Assembly (NCBI RefSeq): GCF_016862795.1
Contig: NZ_BONQ01000130.1
Location: forward strand, 47,050-111,049
Length of the DNA stretch: 64,000 nt
From: Dactylosporangium siamense
GTDB taxonomy: Bacteria; Actinomycetota; Actinomycetes; Mycobacteriales; Micromonosporaceae
Reading direction: 5' to 3'
The notes under the pieces: model-generated
What the model saw: only the letters and a program-made list of their open reading frames with translations
Databases searched by the model: none
Told to the model about the DNA's origin: nothing
Part shown: positions 40,421 to 48,691 of the stretch, piece by piece
Position numbering within the stretch: position 1 is the stretch's first letter
How the letters are laid out: the number at the start of each line of letters is the position of its first letter
Program-made: the position numbers and the translations under genes

Positions 40421-42435
40421 CCACGGCCGCGACGGTGGAGGCGGTCACGGTCGGCGACCTGTGGCGGCTGGAGGCACGGCCGGACCGGCTCGACGCGGCG
40501 GCCGGGGTGTGGCGGGCGACCGGTCAGGACGCCGCCGCGGCCCGCGCGCTGCTGGACACGGCGGCCCGGCCGGTGACCGGCGCGGCGTGGACCGGCGACG
40601 CCGCCGAGAGCTACCAGTGGCACCGCGGCCGGCTGGGCCGCGACCTGGACACGGTGGCCCGGCTCGCCCCGGCCACCGCGGCGCGGCTCGAGGCGATGGC
40701 CGCGCTGCTGCGCCGGGGCCAGGACCTGCTCGACGACGGCTGGCGGCGGATCGCGGCGCTGGTCGCGCACCGGCGGACCGGCGGCGGCGTCGCGTTCAGC
40801 CCGGCGGACCAGGCCCAGGCCGACGCGGTGGCGCACGCCGTCGCCGACGCGACCGCCATCCGGTCGGAGGTCGCGCAGGCCCTGGCCGGGCACGACGCCG
40901 CGTTGCGCGCCGCCCGGCCGGAGTGGGCCGCGATCGGGACCGGCTGGAGCGAGATCGCGGCCGGTCGGGTGGAAGGCTGGCAGGCCGCCGCCGAGCCCGG
41001 CGCCGGCAGCGGTGCCGACGTGATCGTGGCCGGCAGCGTCGTGGTCAACGCCGGCGGGGCCGACAACGTCGTGACCGTGCGCACCGACCCGGACGGCAGC
41101 CGGCTCGTGCTGGTCGACGGCGTGCCCGTCCGGGTGCCCGCGGGTGCCCGGCTGGTGGTCCGGACCGGCGCCGGCAACGACACCGTCCGGGTGGAGGGCG
41201 CCGGTGCGGTCACCGTGCTCGGCGGCGCGGGCGACGACACCCTCGACGGCGGTGCCGGCGACGACACGCTGCTGGCCGGCGCGGGTGCCGACACCGTGCG
41301 CGGCGGCGCCGGCAACGACCTGGTGAGCCTCGGGCCGTGGCGTGGCAACCAGCCGGGGGCCGAGACCGCGGTGCTCGGCGCCGGCGACGACCGCCTCTGG
41401 GGCAGCGCCGGGATGGACCGCACCGACGGCGGTGAGGGCGACGACCTGCTGTTCGGCGGGGACGGCGACGACGTGATCAGCGCCGGCGGCGGCGCGGACA
41501 CCGTCGACGGCGGCACCGGTGAGGACCGGCTGGCCGGCAACGGCGGCGGCGACACGCTGTTCGGCGGGGACGCGGGCGACCATCTCGACGGCGGCGCGGG
41601 CGACGACTACCTGGACGGCGGTGAGGGCGGCGACGTGCTCTACGGCCTGTCCGGCCGGGACACCCTGATCGGCGGCGAGGGCGGGGACTACCTGGAGGGC
41701 GGCACCGGCGAGGACACCCTCGACGGCGGCGCCGGCGGGGACGTCCTGTCCGGCGGCCGCGGCGACGACGTGCTGATCGGCGGGGCCGGCGACGACGTCG
41801 TCTACTCCGGGGCGGGCGCCGACGCCGTGCTCGGCGGCGAGGGCGACGACACGCTCTACGGCCAGGGCGAGGACACCGCCGCCGGGGTCGAGCGAATGGT
41901 CGCGGTCCCGTCCGCGGGCGGGCTGGACGGGTTCGTGCGCATCGAGGGCGACGCTGAGTTCGTCGAACGGGTCCAGGCCGACCTGGACCTGCTCAGCGCC
42001 TCACCGGACGGCCGGCAGATGCTCGCCGCCCTGCAGGCGACCGCCGTGCCGATCGTCATCCAGCCGGAGGCCGGCGACAACGGCCACGCCAGGCCGGGTC
42101 CGCGGCCCGTGGTGCTCTACAACCCGGCGTGGGGTGGTGTGACCGAGGGCCGCCCACCGGTGGTGACGCTGTTCCATGAGCTGGCGCACGTCTACGACTT
42201 CACCCACGGCACGGCCAACGGGCAGGCGTACAACGGCGCCAGCGGCCGCGACGTCGACGGCTACGGCAACCCGGTGGCCAACCTGGAACGGCAGGCGACC
42301 GGGCTGCCGATCGACGACGACGGCGACCCCGCGACCGCCAACCGGATCGACCCGCGGCACCCGGTGGAGGTCACCGAGAACGGGTTGCGCGCCGAGATGC
42401 GTTTGGCGCACCGGGACACGTACGGCGCCGGCTAG
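40417..42435 (+). CDS. Type VII secreted RTX-repeat protein with C-terminal M91-like metallopeptidase
   Basis: A 672-aa protein in three parts. Residues 1-185 are helical with a WxG turn (AAWTGDAAESYQWHRG), the type VII substrate domain. Residues about 200-480 hold at least ten glycine/aspartate nonapeptide repeats (such as GGAGDDTLDGGAGDDTLLAG), the calcium-binding RTX beta-roll known from Gram-negative type I exports. Residues about 500-672 carry FHELAHVYDF near 586, the HExxH zinc motif of the NleD/M91 effector family, then NLERQATGLP. It overlaps the EspC-like gene upstream and shares CTAG with the pit stop. Toxin function is inferred; no immunity gene is evident. Confidence 0.85.
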   Translation: MTTAATVEAVTVGDLWRLEARPDRLDAAAGVWRATGQDAAAARALLDTAARPVTGAAWTGDAAESYQWHRGRLGRDLDTVARLAPATAARLEAMAALLRRGQDLLDDGWRRIAALVAHRRTGGGVAFSPADQAQADAVAHAVADATAIRSEVAQALAGHDAALRAARPEWAAIGTGWSEIAAGRVEGWQAAAEPGAGSGADVIVAGSVVVNAGGADNVVTVRTDPDGSRLVLVDGVPVRVPAGARLVVRTGAGNDTVRVEGAGAVTVLGGAGDDTLDGGAGDDTLLAGAGADTVRGGAGNDLVSLGPWRGNQPGAETAVLGAGDDRLWGSAGMDRTDGGEGDDLLFGGDGDDVISAGGGADTVDGGTGEDRLAGNGGGDTLFGGDAGDHLDGGAGDDYLDGGEGGDVLYGLSGRDTLIGGEGGDYLEGGTGEDTLDGGAGGDVLSGGRGDDVLIGGAGDDVVYSGAGADAVLGGEGDDTLYGQGEDTAAGVERMVAVPSAGGLDGFVRIEGDAEFVERVQADLDLLSASPDGRQMLAALQATAVPIVIQPEAGDNGHARPGPRPVVLYNPAWGGVTEGRPPVVTLFHELAHVYDFTHGTANGQAYNGASGRDVDGYGNPVANLERQATGLPIDDDGDPATANRIDPRHPVEVTENGLRAEMRLAHRDTYGAG

Positions 42436-43427
42436 AACAGCGGCCGGGCGATCATGTAGGCGACGACGGCGATGGCGCCGGCGGCCGGGAAGGTCAGGAC
42501 CCAGGCGATCAGGATGTTGCCGGCCACGTTCCACCGGACCGCGGAGAGCCGCTTGGTCGCGCCGACGCCCATGATCGCCGAGGTGATCGTGTGCGTCGTC
42601 GAGATCGGCACGCCGAGCCAGGAGGTGGTGAACAGCACACCCGAGGCGACGGTCTCGGCGGCGAAGCCCTGCGGCGGGTCGAGGTCGATGACCTTGCGGC
42701 CGAGGGTGCGGATGATGCGCCAGCCGCCGGAGTACGTGCCGAGCGCCAGCATCGTTGAGGAGGTCCAGAAGACCCACTCGGGGATGTGGGTGGTGTTGTC
42801 CTGGTAGCCGCCGGCGTACAGGGCCAGGACCACGATGCCCATGGTCTTCGCGGCGTCCTGCATGCCGTGGCCGACCGACATCGCGGCGGCGGAGACGGTC
42901 TGCGCGTAGCGGAAGCCCTTGTTGAGCTTGCGCGGGTTGCCGTTCCGGAAGATCCAGTAGATGGCGATCATGAACAGGCCGCCGAGCGTGAAGCCGACCA
43001 GCGGCGAGGCCACCATCGGGATGACGACCTTCTCCACGATGCCCGACCACAGCACGGTGGCACCTTCGACGTCGAAGAGCATCGCGCCGAGGGAGGCGCC
43101 CACCAGGCCACCGACCAGGGCGTGGGACGAGGACGACGGGATGCCGAAGTACCAGGTGATGAGGTTCCACGTGATGGCGCCGACGACACCGGCGAACACG
43201 ATGCCGAGGCCGCTCATGCCGCTCGGCGGGTGGATGATGCCGCTGCCGACGGTCTTGGCGACCGCGCCACCGAGGTGCGCGCCGGCGAAGTTGCCGAGCG
43301 CGGCCATGATCAGCCCGGTGCGTGGGCTGAGCGCCCGGGTGGAGACGGAGGTCGCGATCGCGTTGGCCGCGTCGTGGAACCCGTTGGTGTAGTCGAACAC
43401 CAGCGCCACGAGGATGACCGCCAGCAC
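42432..43427 (-). CDS. pit: Low-affinity inorganic phosphate transporter, Pit family
   Basis: 331 aa from GTG 43427. The family signatures FDYTNGFHDAANAIATSVSTRAL and, in the second half, GVPISTTHTITSAIMGVGATKR are clear, with about ten helices. It imports metal-phosphate by proton symport. GTG 43427 gives a short first helix and has no ribosome site. AAGGAG sits 7 nt before an in-frame ATC at 43448, where an extra seven residues would complete that helix, so the true start may be non-canonical. It lies 22 nt after DUF47, its usual accessory partner. Confidence 0.93.
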   Translation of the reverse strand: MLAVILVALVFDYTNGFHDAANAIATSVSTRALSPRTGLIMAALGNFAGAHLGGAVAKTVGSGIIHPPSGMSGLGIVFAGVVGAITWNLITWYFGIPSSSSHALVGGLVGASLGAMLFDVEGATVLWSGIVEKVVIPMVASPLVGFTLGGLFMIAIYWIFRNGNPRKLNKGFRYAQTVSAAAMSVGHGMQDAAKTMGIVVLALYAGGYQDNTTHIPEWVFWTSSTMLALGTYSGGWRIIRTLGRKVIDLDPPQGFAAETVASGVLFTTSWLGVPISTTHTITSAIMGVGATKRLSAVRWNVAGNILIAWVLTFPAAGAIAVVAYMIARPLF

Positions 43428-43449
43428 GGCGACGAGCTGCGCGCTGATG

Positions 43450-44076
43450 TCACGACTCCTTGACGACGATGGTCTCGACCGTGTTGGCCACGTGTTCGAA
43501 GGCGTCGCAGGCGGCCTCGAGCTCGTCGACGACCTCCTTCATCTTGAGCACCGTCAGCGCGTCGTACTCACCGGAGAAGAGCCGCACGAGCAGCATGCGG
43601 TAGGCGTTGTCGCCCTCGTTCTCCAGGCGGTTGCACTCGACCCAGTACTCCTCGAGGTTCTTCATGGTCTTCAGCCGCGGCATCGCCTCGGCGGTGACCC
43701 GGGCCTGCTGGTCGAGGACCTTGACGATCTCGTGCAGCTCACGGGGCAACGACGGCAGCTTGGTGAGGCCGTACAGGTACAGCAGGCTGCCGACCGCCTC
43801 GAGGTGGTCCATCACGTCGTCGAGCAGCGAGCCGAGCCGGTAGATGTCCTCCCGGTCGAACGGCGTGATGAAGCTGGAGTTGATCTTCTTGTACAGCTGG
43901 TGCGTGATGGCGTCGCTGTCGTGCTCGACCTCGACCAGGCGCTCGCTGACGGTCTGCACGTCGACGCCCGGAAGCGCCAGCTCGGAGAGCAGCTCCGTGC
44001 CGATCACCAGGTTCTTCGCCGCACGGGTGAAGAACTCGTAGAACGAATCGTCGCTGGGACGCAGCCTCAAACGCAC
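43450..44076 (-). CDS. DUF47/PhoU-like Pit accessory protein
   Basis: 208 aa from GTG 44076, chosen because GAGGTCAG precedes it and the family N-terminus RLRPSDDSFYEFFTRAAKN then begins correctly. It is all-helical, with PhoU-like motifs EVEHDSDAITHQLYKKINSS, DREDIYRLGSLLDDVMDHL and CNRLENEGDNAYRML. DUF47 proteins pair with Pit transporters and probably gate them. A triple Pho-box-like array lies 113-141 nt upstream, inside the tail of the next gene, so phosphate control is likely. Confidence 0.9.
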   Translation of the reverse strand: MRLRLRPSDDSFYEFFTRAAKNLVIGTELLSELALPGVDVQTVSERLVEVEHDSDAITHQLYKKINSSFITPFDREDIYRLGSLLDDVMDHLEAVGSLLYLYGLTKLPSLPRELHEIVKVLDQQARVTAEAMPRLKTMKNLEEYWVECNRLENEGDNAYRMLLVRLFSGEYDALTVLKMKEVVDELEAACDAFEHVANTVETIVVKES

Positions 44077-44188
44077 AGCCTGACCTCGAGACGTGAACGA
44101 AAATCCGCGAGTAACCGGTTGGTCCTCGGCGGGAATGCTAGATCCCGTTGCTGAGCCCGGCAGAACCGCAGTCCACAACCCATGTGTA

Positions 44189-44217
44189 GTTCATGTGCCG
44201 TTCACCTGAAATTCATC
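44189..44217 (+). promoter_or_regulatory. Three-unit Pho-box-like array upstream of DUF47-pit
   Basis: GTTCATG (44189), GTTCACC (44200) and ATTCATC (44211) follow in exact 11-nt register. The array overlaps the last codons and stop of the PLC-like gene. It points away from DUF47, the reverse of the usual orientation. Confidence 0.65.
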
Positions 44218-45150
44218 AATAACGGCCACGCGGCGTGGTTCCGCCCGGTGCTTCCGCCCCTTGTTCGACGGTCTCCGGAGGAACCGGCCCAACGGGCCGC
44301 GGTGCCGGCTCGCGATCAGGTCGACGCCCGCGGCGCGGAGCTCCTGCCAGAACGCCGTGCGCACCGCTCGCGGGTCCTCGGGGACGTCGACGAACCGGAC
44401 GCGCCGCCCCCCGGCGTGCGCGGCGCCGATCAGGGAGCGCAGGATGTGCCGCGCCTCGGCGGGGAACTCGGGCCACTCCTCCCGCGGGTCCCAGCCGAGC
44501 CTGGCCCCGAGCGCCTCGGTGACCAGCGGCGCGACGGTGACCGGCAGGCCGCCCGGCTCCAGGTCGGCGAAGCGGCCCTCCAGGAACGCGAACCGCTCGT
44601 AGGCGCCGAGCAGGTCCGCGCGGGACCAGTACGGCCCGGTCAGCACCACCGTGATCGCGCCCGGCACGACCCGGCCGCCGAGGAACGTCGTCAGCAGCTG
44701 GGCGCGGGGGCGCAGCAGGAGGTCGAGGGCCTCGTACTCGGGCCTCGGACCCGGCGGCCACCCTCCCGCGGTGCCCGGGTCGGCGTGCACGAGCAGCAGG
44801 AACGGCTCGGCGCGGCGTGGGTGGACCCGGCCGAGCGGGCTGGCGTCGACCAGGGCGGCGAGCGGCTCCAGCACCGCATCCTCGAACGTCGGTGCCGGCT
44901 CACCGGGCGGCATCAGGCAGTCGAGTCGCAGGACCGGTGGCCGGGTGTCGTGGTCGAGGCGGACGGCGACCTCGACCCCCGCGAAGCCGGGCCGGACCGC
45001 CGCCGCGACGGGATCGGCCGGGCCGTCGACCGCGACGAGGAGGCCGTCGGCGAGGTACGGCCGGCCCCGCCGGGCCCGCGCCGCGGCCAGTGCACCCATC
45101 GCCGCGAGGCCCACCAGTCCGCTGGCGACCGTGGCCAGACCATTGCTCAT
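44191..45150 (-). CDS. PI-PLC/GDPD-like phosphodiesterase-fold protein, catalytic residues missing
   Basis: 319 aa from ATG 45150 (TTGGGG upstream). An N-terminal helix (TVASGLVGLAAMGALAAA) anchors it. The barrel resembles actinobacterial PI-PLC-like phosphodiesterases in its middle and end: LLTTFLGGRVVPGAITVVLTG, AAHAGGRRVRFVDVPEDPRAV and LRAAGVDLIASR. The family HNDYEH near the start reads VAVDGPADP, and the usual AHD after strand 2 is lost (RLDCLMPP), so it is probably inactive or repurposed. Its 3' end encodes the Pho-box array. It diverges from the ECF41 gene across a palindrome. Confidence 0.72.
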   Translation of the reverse strand: MSNGLATVASGLVGLAAMGALAAARARRGRPYLADGLLVAVDGPADPVAAAVRPGFAGVEVAVRLDHDTRPPVLRLDCLMPPGEPAPTFEDAVLEPLAALVDASPLGRVHPRRAEPFLLLVHADPGTAGGWPPGPRPEYEALDLLLRPRAQLLTTFLGGRVVPGAITVVLTGPYWSRADLLGAYERFAFLEGRFADLEPGGLPVTVAPLVTEALGARLGWDPREEWPEFPAEARHILRSLIGAAHAGGRRVRFVDVPEDPRAVRTAFWQELRAAGVDLIASRHRGPLGRFLRRPSNKGRKHRAEPRRVAVIDEFQVNGT

Positions 45151-45160
45151 CCCCAAATGG

Positions 45161-45175
45161 TATGTAACGTACATA
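45161..45175. promoter_or_regulatory. Inverted repeat in the PLC-like/ECF41 divergent promoter
   Basis: TATGTA and TACATA form a perfect 6-bp inverted repeat around ACG, 11 nt before the PLC-like ATG and 38 nt before the sigma-factor ATG. It is placed to control both genes. Confidence 0.5.
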
Positions 45176-45213
45176 TCGCCCGGGCGGGAAACGCCCTGCC
45201 TGGATGGGCTTGA

Positions 45214-46098
45214 ATGGGTGGCGTGGAGGACGGGTTCAGCGCGCACCGCGGGCATCTGTTCGGTGTGGCGTACCGGATGCTCGGCAGCCGCACCGACGCG
45301 GAGGACGTGGTGCAGGACACATGGCTGCGCTACGCGGGGGCGGACACCGCCGACGTCGCGGACCTGCGGGCCTGGCTGACCACGGTCACCGGGCGGCTCT
45401 GCCTCGACCACCTGCGGGCCGCGAAGGTGCGCCGGGAGGCCTACGTCGGGCCGTGGCTGCCCGCCCCGCTGGTCGAGCGGCTCCCCGACCCGGCGCAGGT
45501 CGACCCGGGCGAGCGGGTGTCGTTCCGCGACAGCGTCAGCACCGCGCTGCTGCTCGTCCTGGACGCGCTGACGCCCGAGCAGCGGGTCGCCTTCGTGCTG
45601 CACGACGTCTTCGCCGTGCCGTTCGCCGAGGTCGCGGCGACCCTCGGCACCACCGTCGAGAACGCCCGCCAGCTGGCGTCCCGTGGCCGCCGGGCGGTCG
45701 CCGACGGGGAGCACCGGCACACCACCGACCGGGCCAGACAGGAGCAGGTCCTCGCCGCCTTCACCGCGGCCGCGGCCGGTGGCGACCTCGACGCGTTGCT
45801 CAAGATCCTCGCCCCGGACGTGGTCGCCATCGGCGACGGCGGCGGTGCCGCGTCCGCGGCCAGGCACCCGATCGTCGGGGCCCTCGCGGTGGCGCGTTTC
45901 GTGCTCGGCATCTATCGGCGAGCGTCGCGGCAGGGGTACGGCGTGCGGATGGCCCTCGTGAACGGCGATCTCGGCCTAGTGGTGCGGATGGACGACAACT
46001 TCGCGGTCGCCGGCTTCGCGATCTCCCCTTCCGGGCTCATCACCGGCGTCTACAACCAACTGAACCCGGCGAAGCTGCCGTTATTGGACCAGCCCTAA
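45214..46098 (+). CDS. ECF41-family RNA polymerase sigma factor with SnoaL-like C-terminal domain
   Basis: A 294-aa protein. Sigma2 (FSAHRGHLFGVAYRMLGSRTDAEDVVQDTWLRY) and sigma4 (ALTPEQRVAFVLHDVFAVPFAEVAATLG) are joined by the ECF41 linker GPWLPAPL. The fused C-terminal domain (about 175-294) ends near NPAKL, matching the NPxKL motif that regulates ECF41 factors in place of a separate anti-sigma. These factors usually drive a neighbouring carboxymuconolactone decarboxylase, oxidoreductase or epimerase; none is adjacent here. An alternative GTG start is at 45223. It overlaps DUF402 by 18 nt at the stop. Confidence 0.9.
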   Translation: MGGVEDGFSAHRGHLFGVAYRMLGSRTDAEDVVQDTWLRYAGADTADVADLRAWLTTVTGRLCLDHLRAAKVRREAYVGPWLPAPLVERLPDPAQVDPGERVSFRDSVSTALLLVLDALTPEQRVAFVLHDVFAVPFAEVAATLGTTVENARQLASRGRRAVADGEHRHTTDRARQEQVLAAFTAAAAGGDLDALLKILAPDVVAIGDGGGAASAARHPIVGALAVARFVLGIYRRASRQGYGVRMALVNGDLGLVVRMDDNFAVAGFAISPSGLITGVYNQLNPAKLPLLDQP

Positions 46099-46575
46099 CC
46101 ACTCGAGGTACTTCTGGCCGAACGGCTCCGTGCGCTGCGTCACGGCGCCGAAGAGCCAGTCGGCGCTGGCCTGCGCCTCGGCGATGACGTCGGCCGGGTA
46201 GGAGTACTTCACCTGATGCGCGGCGAACTCGTCCTCGTCGAGCAGCTCGATCGCACCCGTCCGCCGCCGCCGCACGTCCAGATCGAGGTCGATCATCGTG
46301 ACCTCGGTCTCGTCGACCCAGTGCGGCACGGTCGTGATGTCGCAGTAGATCTCGGTGCGGTGCGGCGCGGCGTTGAAACACGCCGTCCACCACGCCTGCC
46401 GCGGGAAGAGCAGCACGTGCGGCGCCTCGACCGGGCCGGTGCGCTGCGGACCCCGGTGCACGATCGTGCCGCTGTCCGCGCCGACCCAGATGCCGTGGTC
46501 GTCCTCGCCGAGCAGCCTGGTCTCGTAGTTCCAGTGCAGCGATCCGTCGAACTTCCGGTAGACCACTTTTGGCAT
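46081..46575 (-). CDS. DUF402-domain protein (YgaC/FAU-1-like, possible nucleoside-diphosphate phosphatase)
   Basis: 164 aa from ATG 46575, fixed by a TACTGT -10 six nt upstream. DUF402 features: HVLLFPRQAWWTACFN, EIYCDITTVPHWVDETEVTMIDLDLDV and the acidic metal cluster ELLDEDEFAAHQVKY. Some family members hydrolyse nucleoside di- and triphosphates; others bind RNA. Its 3' end is antisense to the last 18 nt of the ECF41 gene. It is divergent from dinG. Confidence 0.85.
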   Translation of the reverse strand: MPKVVYRKFDGSLHWNYETRLLGEDDHGIWVGADSGTIVHRGPQRTGPVEAPHVLLFPRQAWWTACFNAAPHRTEIYCDITTVPHWVDETEVTMIDLDLDVRRRRTGAIELLDEDEFAAHQVKYSYPADVIAEAQASADWLFGAVTQRTEPFGQKYLEWLGLVQ

Positions 46576-46581
46576 GCGCCC

Positions 46582-46587
46582 ACAGTA
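46582..46587 (-). promoter_or_regulatory. -10 element (TACTGT) of a predicted leaderless transcript
   Basis: TACTGT on the minus strand ends 6 nt before the DUF402 ATG. Confidence 0.5.
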
Positions 46588-46630
46588 CTGATCGTGTTCC
46601 CGGCGGCGGGATTCTGTCGTACGGAGGCGG

Positions 46631-46636
46631 TAGCTT
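46631..46636 (+). promoter_or_regulatory. -10 element (TAGCTT) of a predicted leaderless transcript
   Basis: TAGCTT ends 6 nt before the GTG of the DinG-family gene. Confidence 0.5.
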
Positions 46637-46642
46637 CTTGGC

Positions 46643-48691
46643 GTGACTGCCACACTTCCCACCTCGAAACTGCTGTCCGCCGCCGTCGGTGCGGTGCCCG
46701 GCGGCATGGAGCGTCCCGGCCAGCAGCAGATGGCCGACGCGATCGCCGACGCGGCGAGGCGGGAGGAGCACCTGCTCGTGCAGGCCGGCACCGGCACCGG
46801 CAAGTCACTGGCCTATCTGGTGCCGTCGCTGCTCGTCGACGGCCCCGTGGTGGTGTCCACGGCCACCCTCGCGCTGCAGTCCCAGCTCGTCGACCACGAC
46901 CTGCCCAGGCTCGCCGACGCGGTCGAGCCGCTGCTGAAGCGCCGCCCGACCTTCGCCGTGCTCAAGGGCCGGCACCACTATGTCTGCCTGGCCCGCCTCG
47001 AAGGCACCTCCGTCGAGGAGCCCGACGACGCCCTCTTCGACGTCGGCGAGGCCAAGCCGACCCGCTGGCTCGGCGAGGCCGGCCGGCTCGGCAAGCACAT
47101 CGAGCGCCTCCGCGACTGGGCGATGGAGACCGACACCGGCGACCGCGACGAGCTCGACCCCGGCGTCGACGACTCGGCCTGGAAGCTCGTCTCGATGCCC
47201 GCCCGCGAGTGCGTCGGCGCGGCCCGCTGCCCATATGGCGCGGAGTGCTTCGCCGAGGCGTCGCGGGCCCGCGCCCGCGAGGCCGACATCGTCGTCACCA
47301 ACCACAGCCTCCTCGCCGTCGACATGCTCAGCGGCCGCATGATCATCCCGCCGCACAAGCTCCTCGTCGTCGACGAGGCACACGAGCTCGCCGACCGGGT
47401 CAGCTCCGCGTCGCAGGCCGAGCTCACGCCCGAGCTGCTGGAGCGGGCCGCCCGCCGCTGCCGCCCCTATGTCGACGATGACGTCGCCGACCGTCTCATG
47501 GAGGCCGGCGACACCCTCACCGTCGCGCTCGCCGACGCCCCCGCCGGCCGCGTCACCGACGGCCTGCCCCCGGTCCTCGGCGAGGCCCTCACCCTGCTCG
47601 ACGGCGGCGGCCGTAAGGCCATCGACGCCATCGGCGAGGTCAAGGCCGACGACGCCGACCCGGTCCGCAAGCAACAGGCCAAGACGATGGTCGGCGACCT
47701 CACCAAGATCGCCCAGCGGATCCTCTCCGGCTCCGAGCACGACGTGACCTGGATCGAGCGCGACGACCGCGGCCGCCGCGCGGTGGTCATCGCCCCGCTG
47801 TCCGTCGCCGGCACCCTCAACACCCACCTGTTCCACGAGCGCACCGTCGTCGCCACGTCGGCGACCCTGGCCCTCGGCGGCCAGTTCGACACCGTGGCCC
47901 GTTCCCTTGGCCTGCCCGTCACCACCCCGTCGCCCGCGCTCGCCACCGGCGCCTCACCGGCCGAGGCCGCCCGCGACGCGGTCCTGCGCGCCTCCGCCGC
48001 CCGCGACGACGCCGACCTCGCGTGGAGCTCCCTCGACGTCGGCTCCCCCTTCGACTATGCCAAGCAGGGCATCCTCTACGTCGCCGCGCACCTGCCCCGC
48101 CCACAGACCTCGGGCCTGTCCGACCCCGCGGCCACCGAGCTGGTCGAGCTCGTCCAGGCCCTGGGCGGCCGCACCCTCGGCCTCTTCTCCTCCCGCAAGG
48201 CCGCCGAACGCGCCGCCGAGGTCCTGCGCGCCCGCGCCCCCGGCATCACGATCCTCCTGCAGGGCGAGGAGTCCCTCCCCATCCTCGTCCGCAAGTTCCG
48301 CGAGGACCGCAACAGCTGCCTGCTCGGCGTCATGTCCCTCTGGCAGGGCGTCGACGTCCCCGGCGACGCCTGCCAGCTCGTCGTCATCGACCGCCTCCCC
48401 TTCCCCCGCCCCGACGAGCCCCTCGCCGCCGCCCGCTCCGCCGCCGTCGACTCCTCCGGCGGCTCAGGCTTCGCCGCGGTGAGCGTGCCGATCGCGGCGG
48501 TCCGCCTGGCCCAGGGCGTGGGCCGCCTGATCCGCGCCCGCACCGACAAGGGCGTCGTGGCCGTCCTGGACTCCCGCCTGGAGACCGCCCGCGGCTACGG
48601 CCCCTATCTGCGGGCCTCACTCCCCCCGTTCTGGTACACGACCAAGCCGGACCTGGTCCGCGGCGCGCTCCGCCGCCTGGCCGACTCGTAA
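46643..48691 (+). CDS. DinG-family ATP-dependent DNA helicase (XPD-like, Fe-S)
   Basis: A 682-aa superfamily 2 helicase. Motifs: Walker A QAGTGTGKSLAY (residue 48), Ia STATLALQSQL, Walker B VVDEAHELAD, then late motifs GLFSSRKAAERA, CLLGVMSLWQGVDVPG and QGVGRLIRARTDKG. Four Cys between motifs Ia and II (VCLARL, ECVGAARCPYGAECF) suit an Fe-S cluster. It unwinds 5'-3' and may clear forked DNA or R-loops. The GTG start follows a leaderless promoter. Codon and base composition become extremely GC-rich towards its end. Confidence 0.93.
   Translation: MTATLPTSKLLSAAVGAVPGGMERPGQQQMADAIADAARREEHLLVQAGTGTGKSLAYLVPSLLVDGPVVVSTATLALQSQLVDHDLPRLADAVEPLLKRRPTFAVLKGRHHYVCLARLEGTSVEEPDDALFDVGEAKPTRWLGEAGRLGKHIERLRDWAMETDTGDRDELDPGVDDSAWKLVSMPARECVGAARCPYGAECFAEASRARAREADIVVTNHSLLAVDMLSGRMIIPPHKLLVVDEAHELADRVSSASQAELTPELLERAARRCRPYVDDDVADRLMEAGDTLTVALADAPAGRVTDGLPPVLGEALTLLDGGGRKAIDAIGEVKADDADPVRKQQAKTMVGDLTKIAQRILSGSEHDVTWIERDDRGRRAVVIAPLSVAGTLNTHLFHERTVVATSATLALGGQFDTVARSLGLPVTTPSPALATGASPAEAARDAVLRASAARDDADLAWSSLDVGSPFDYAKQGILYVAAHLPRPQTSGLSDPAATELVELVQALGGRTLGLFSSRKAAERAAEVLRARAPGITILLQGEESLPILVRKFREDRNSCLLGVMSLWQGVDVPGDACQLVVIDRLPFPRPDEPLAAARSAAVDSSGGSGFAAVSVPIAAVRLAQGVGRLIRARTDKGVVAVLDSRLETARGYGPYLRASLPPFWYTTKPDLVRGALRRLADS

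Noticed and set aside
44191..45867. 558-codon minus-strand extension of the PLC-like gene
   Set aside because: The extension lies antisense to the ECF41 gene and has no coding character; the real start is ATG 45150.
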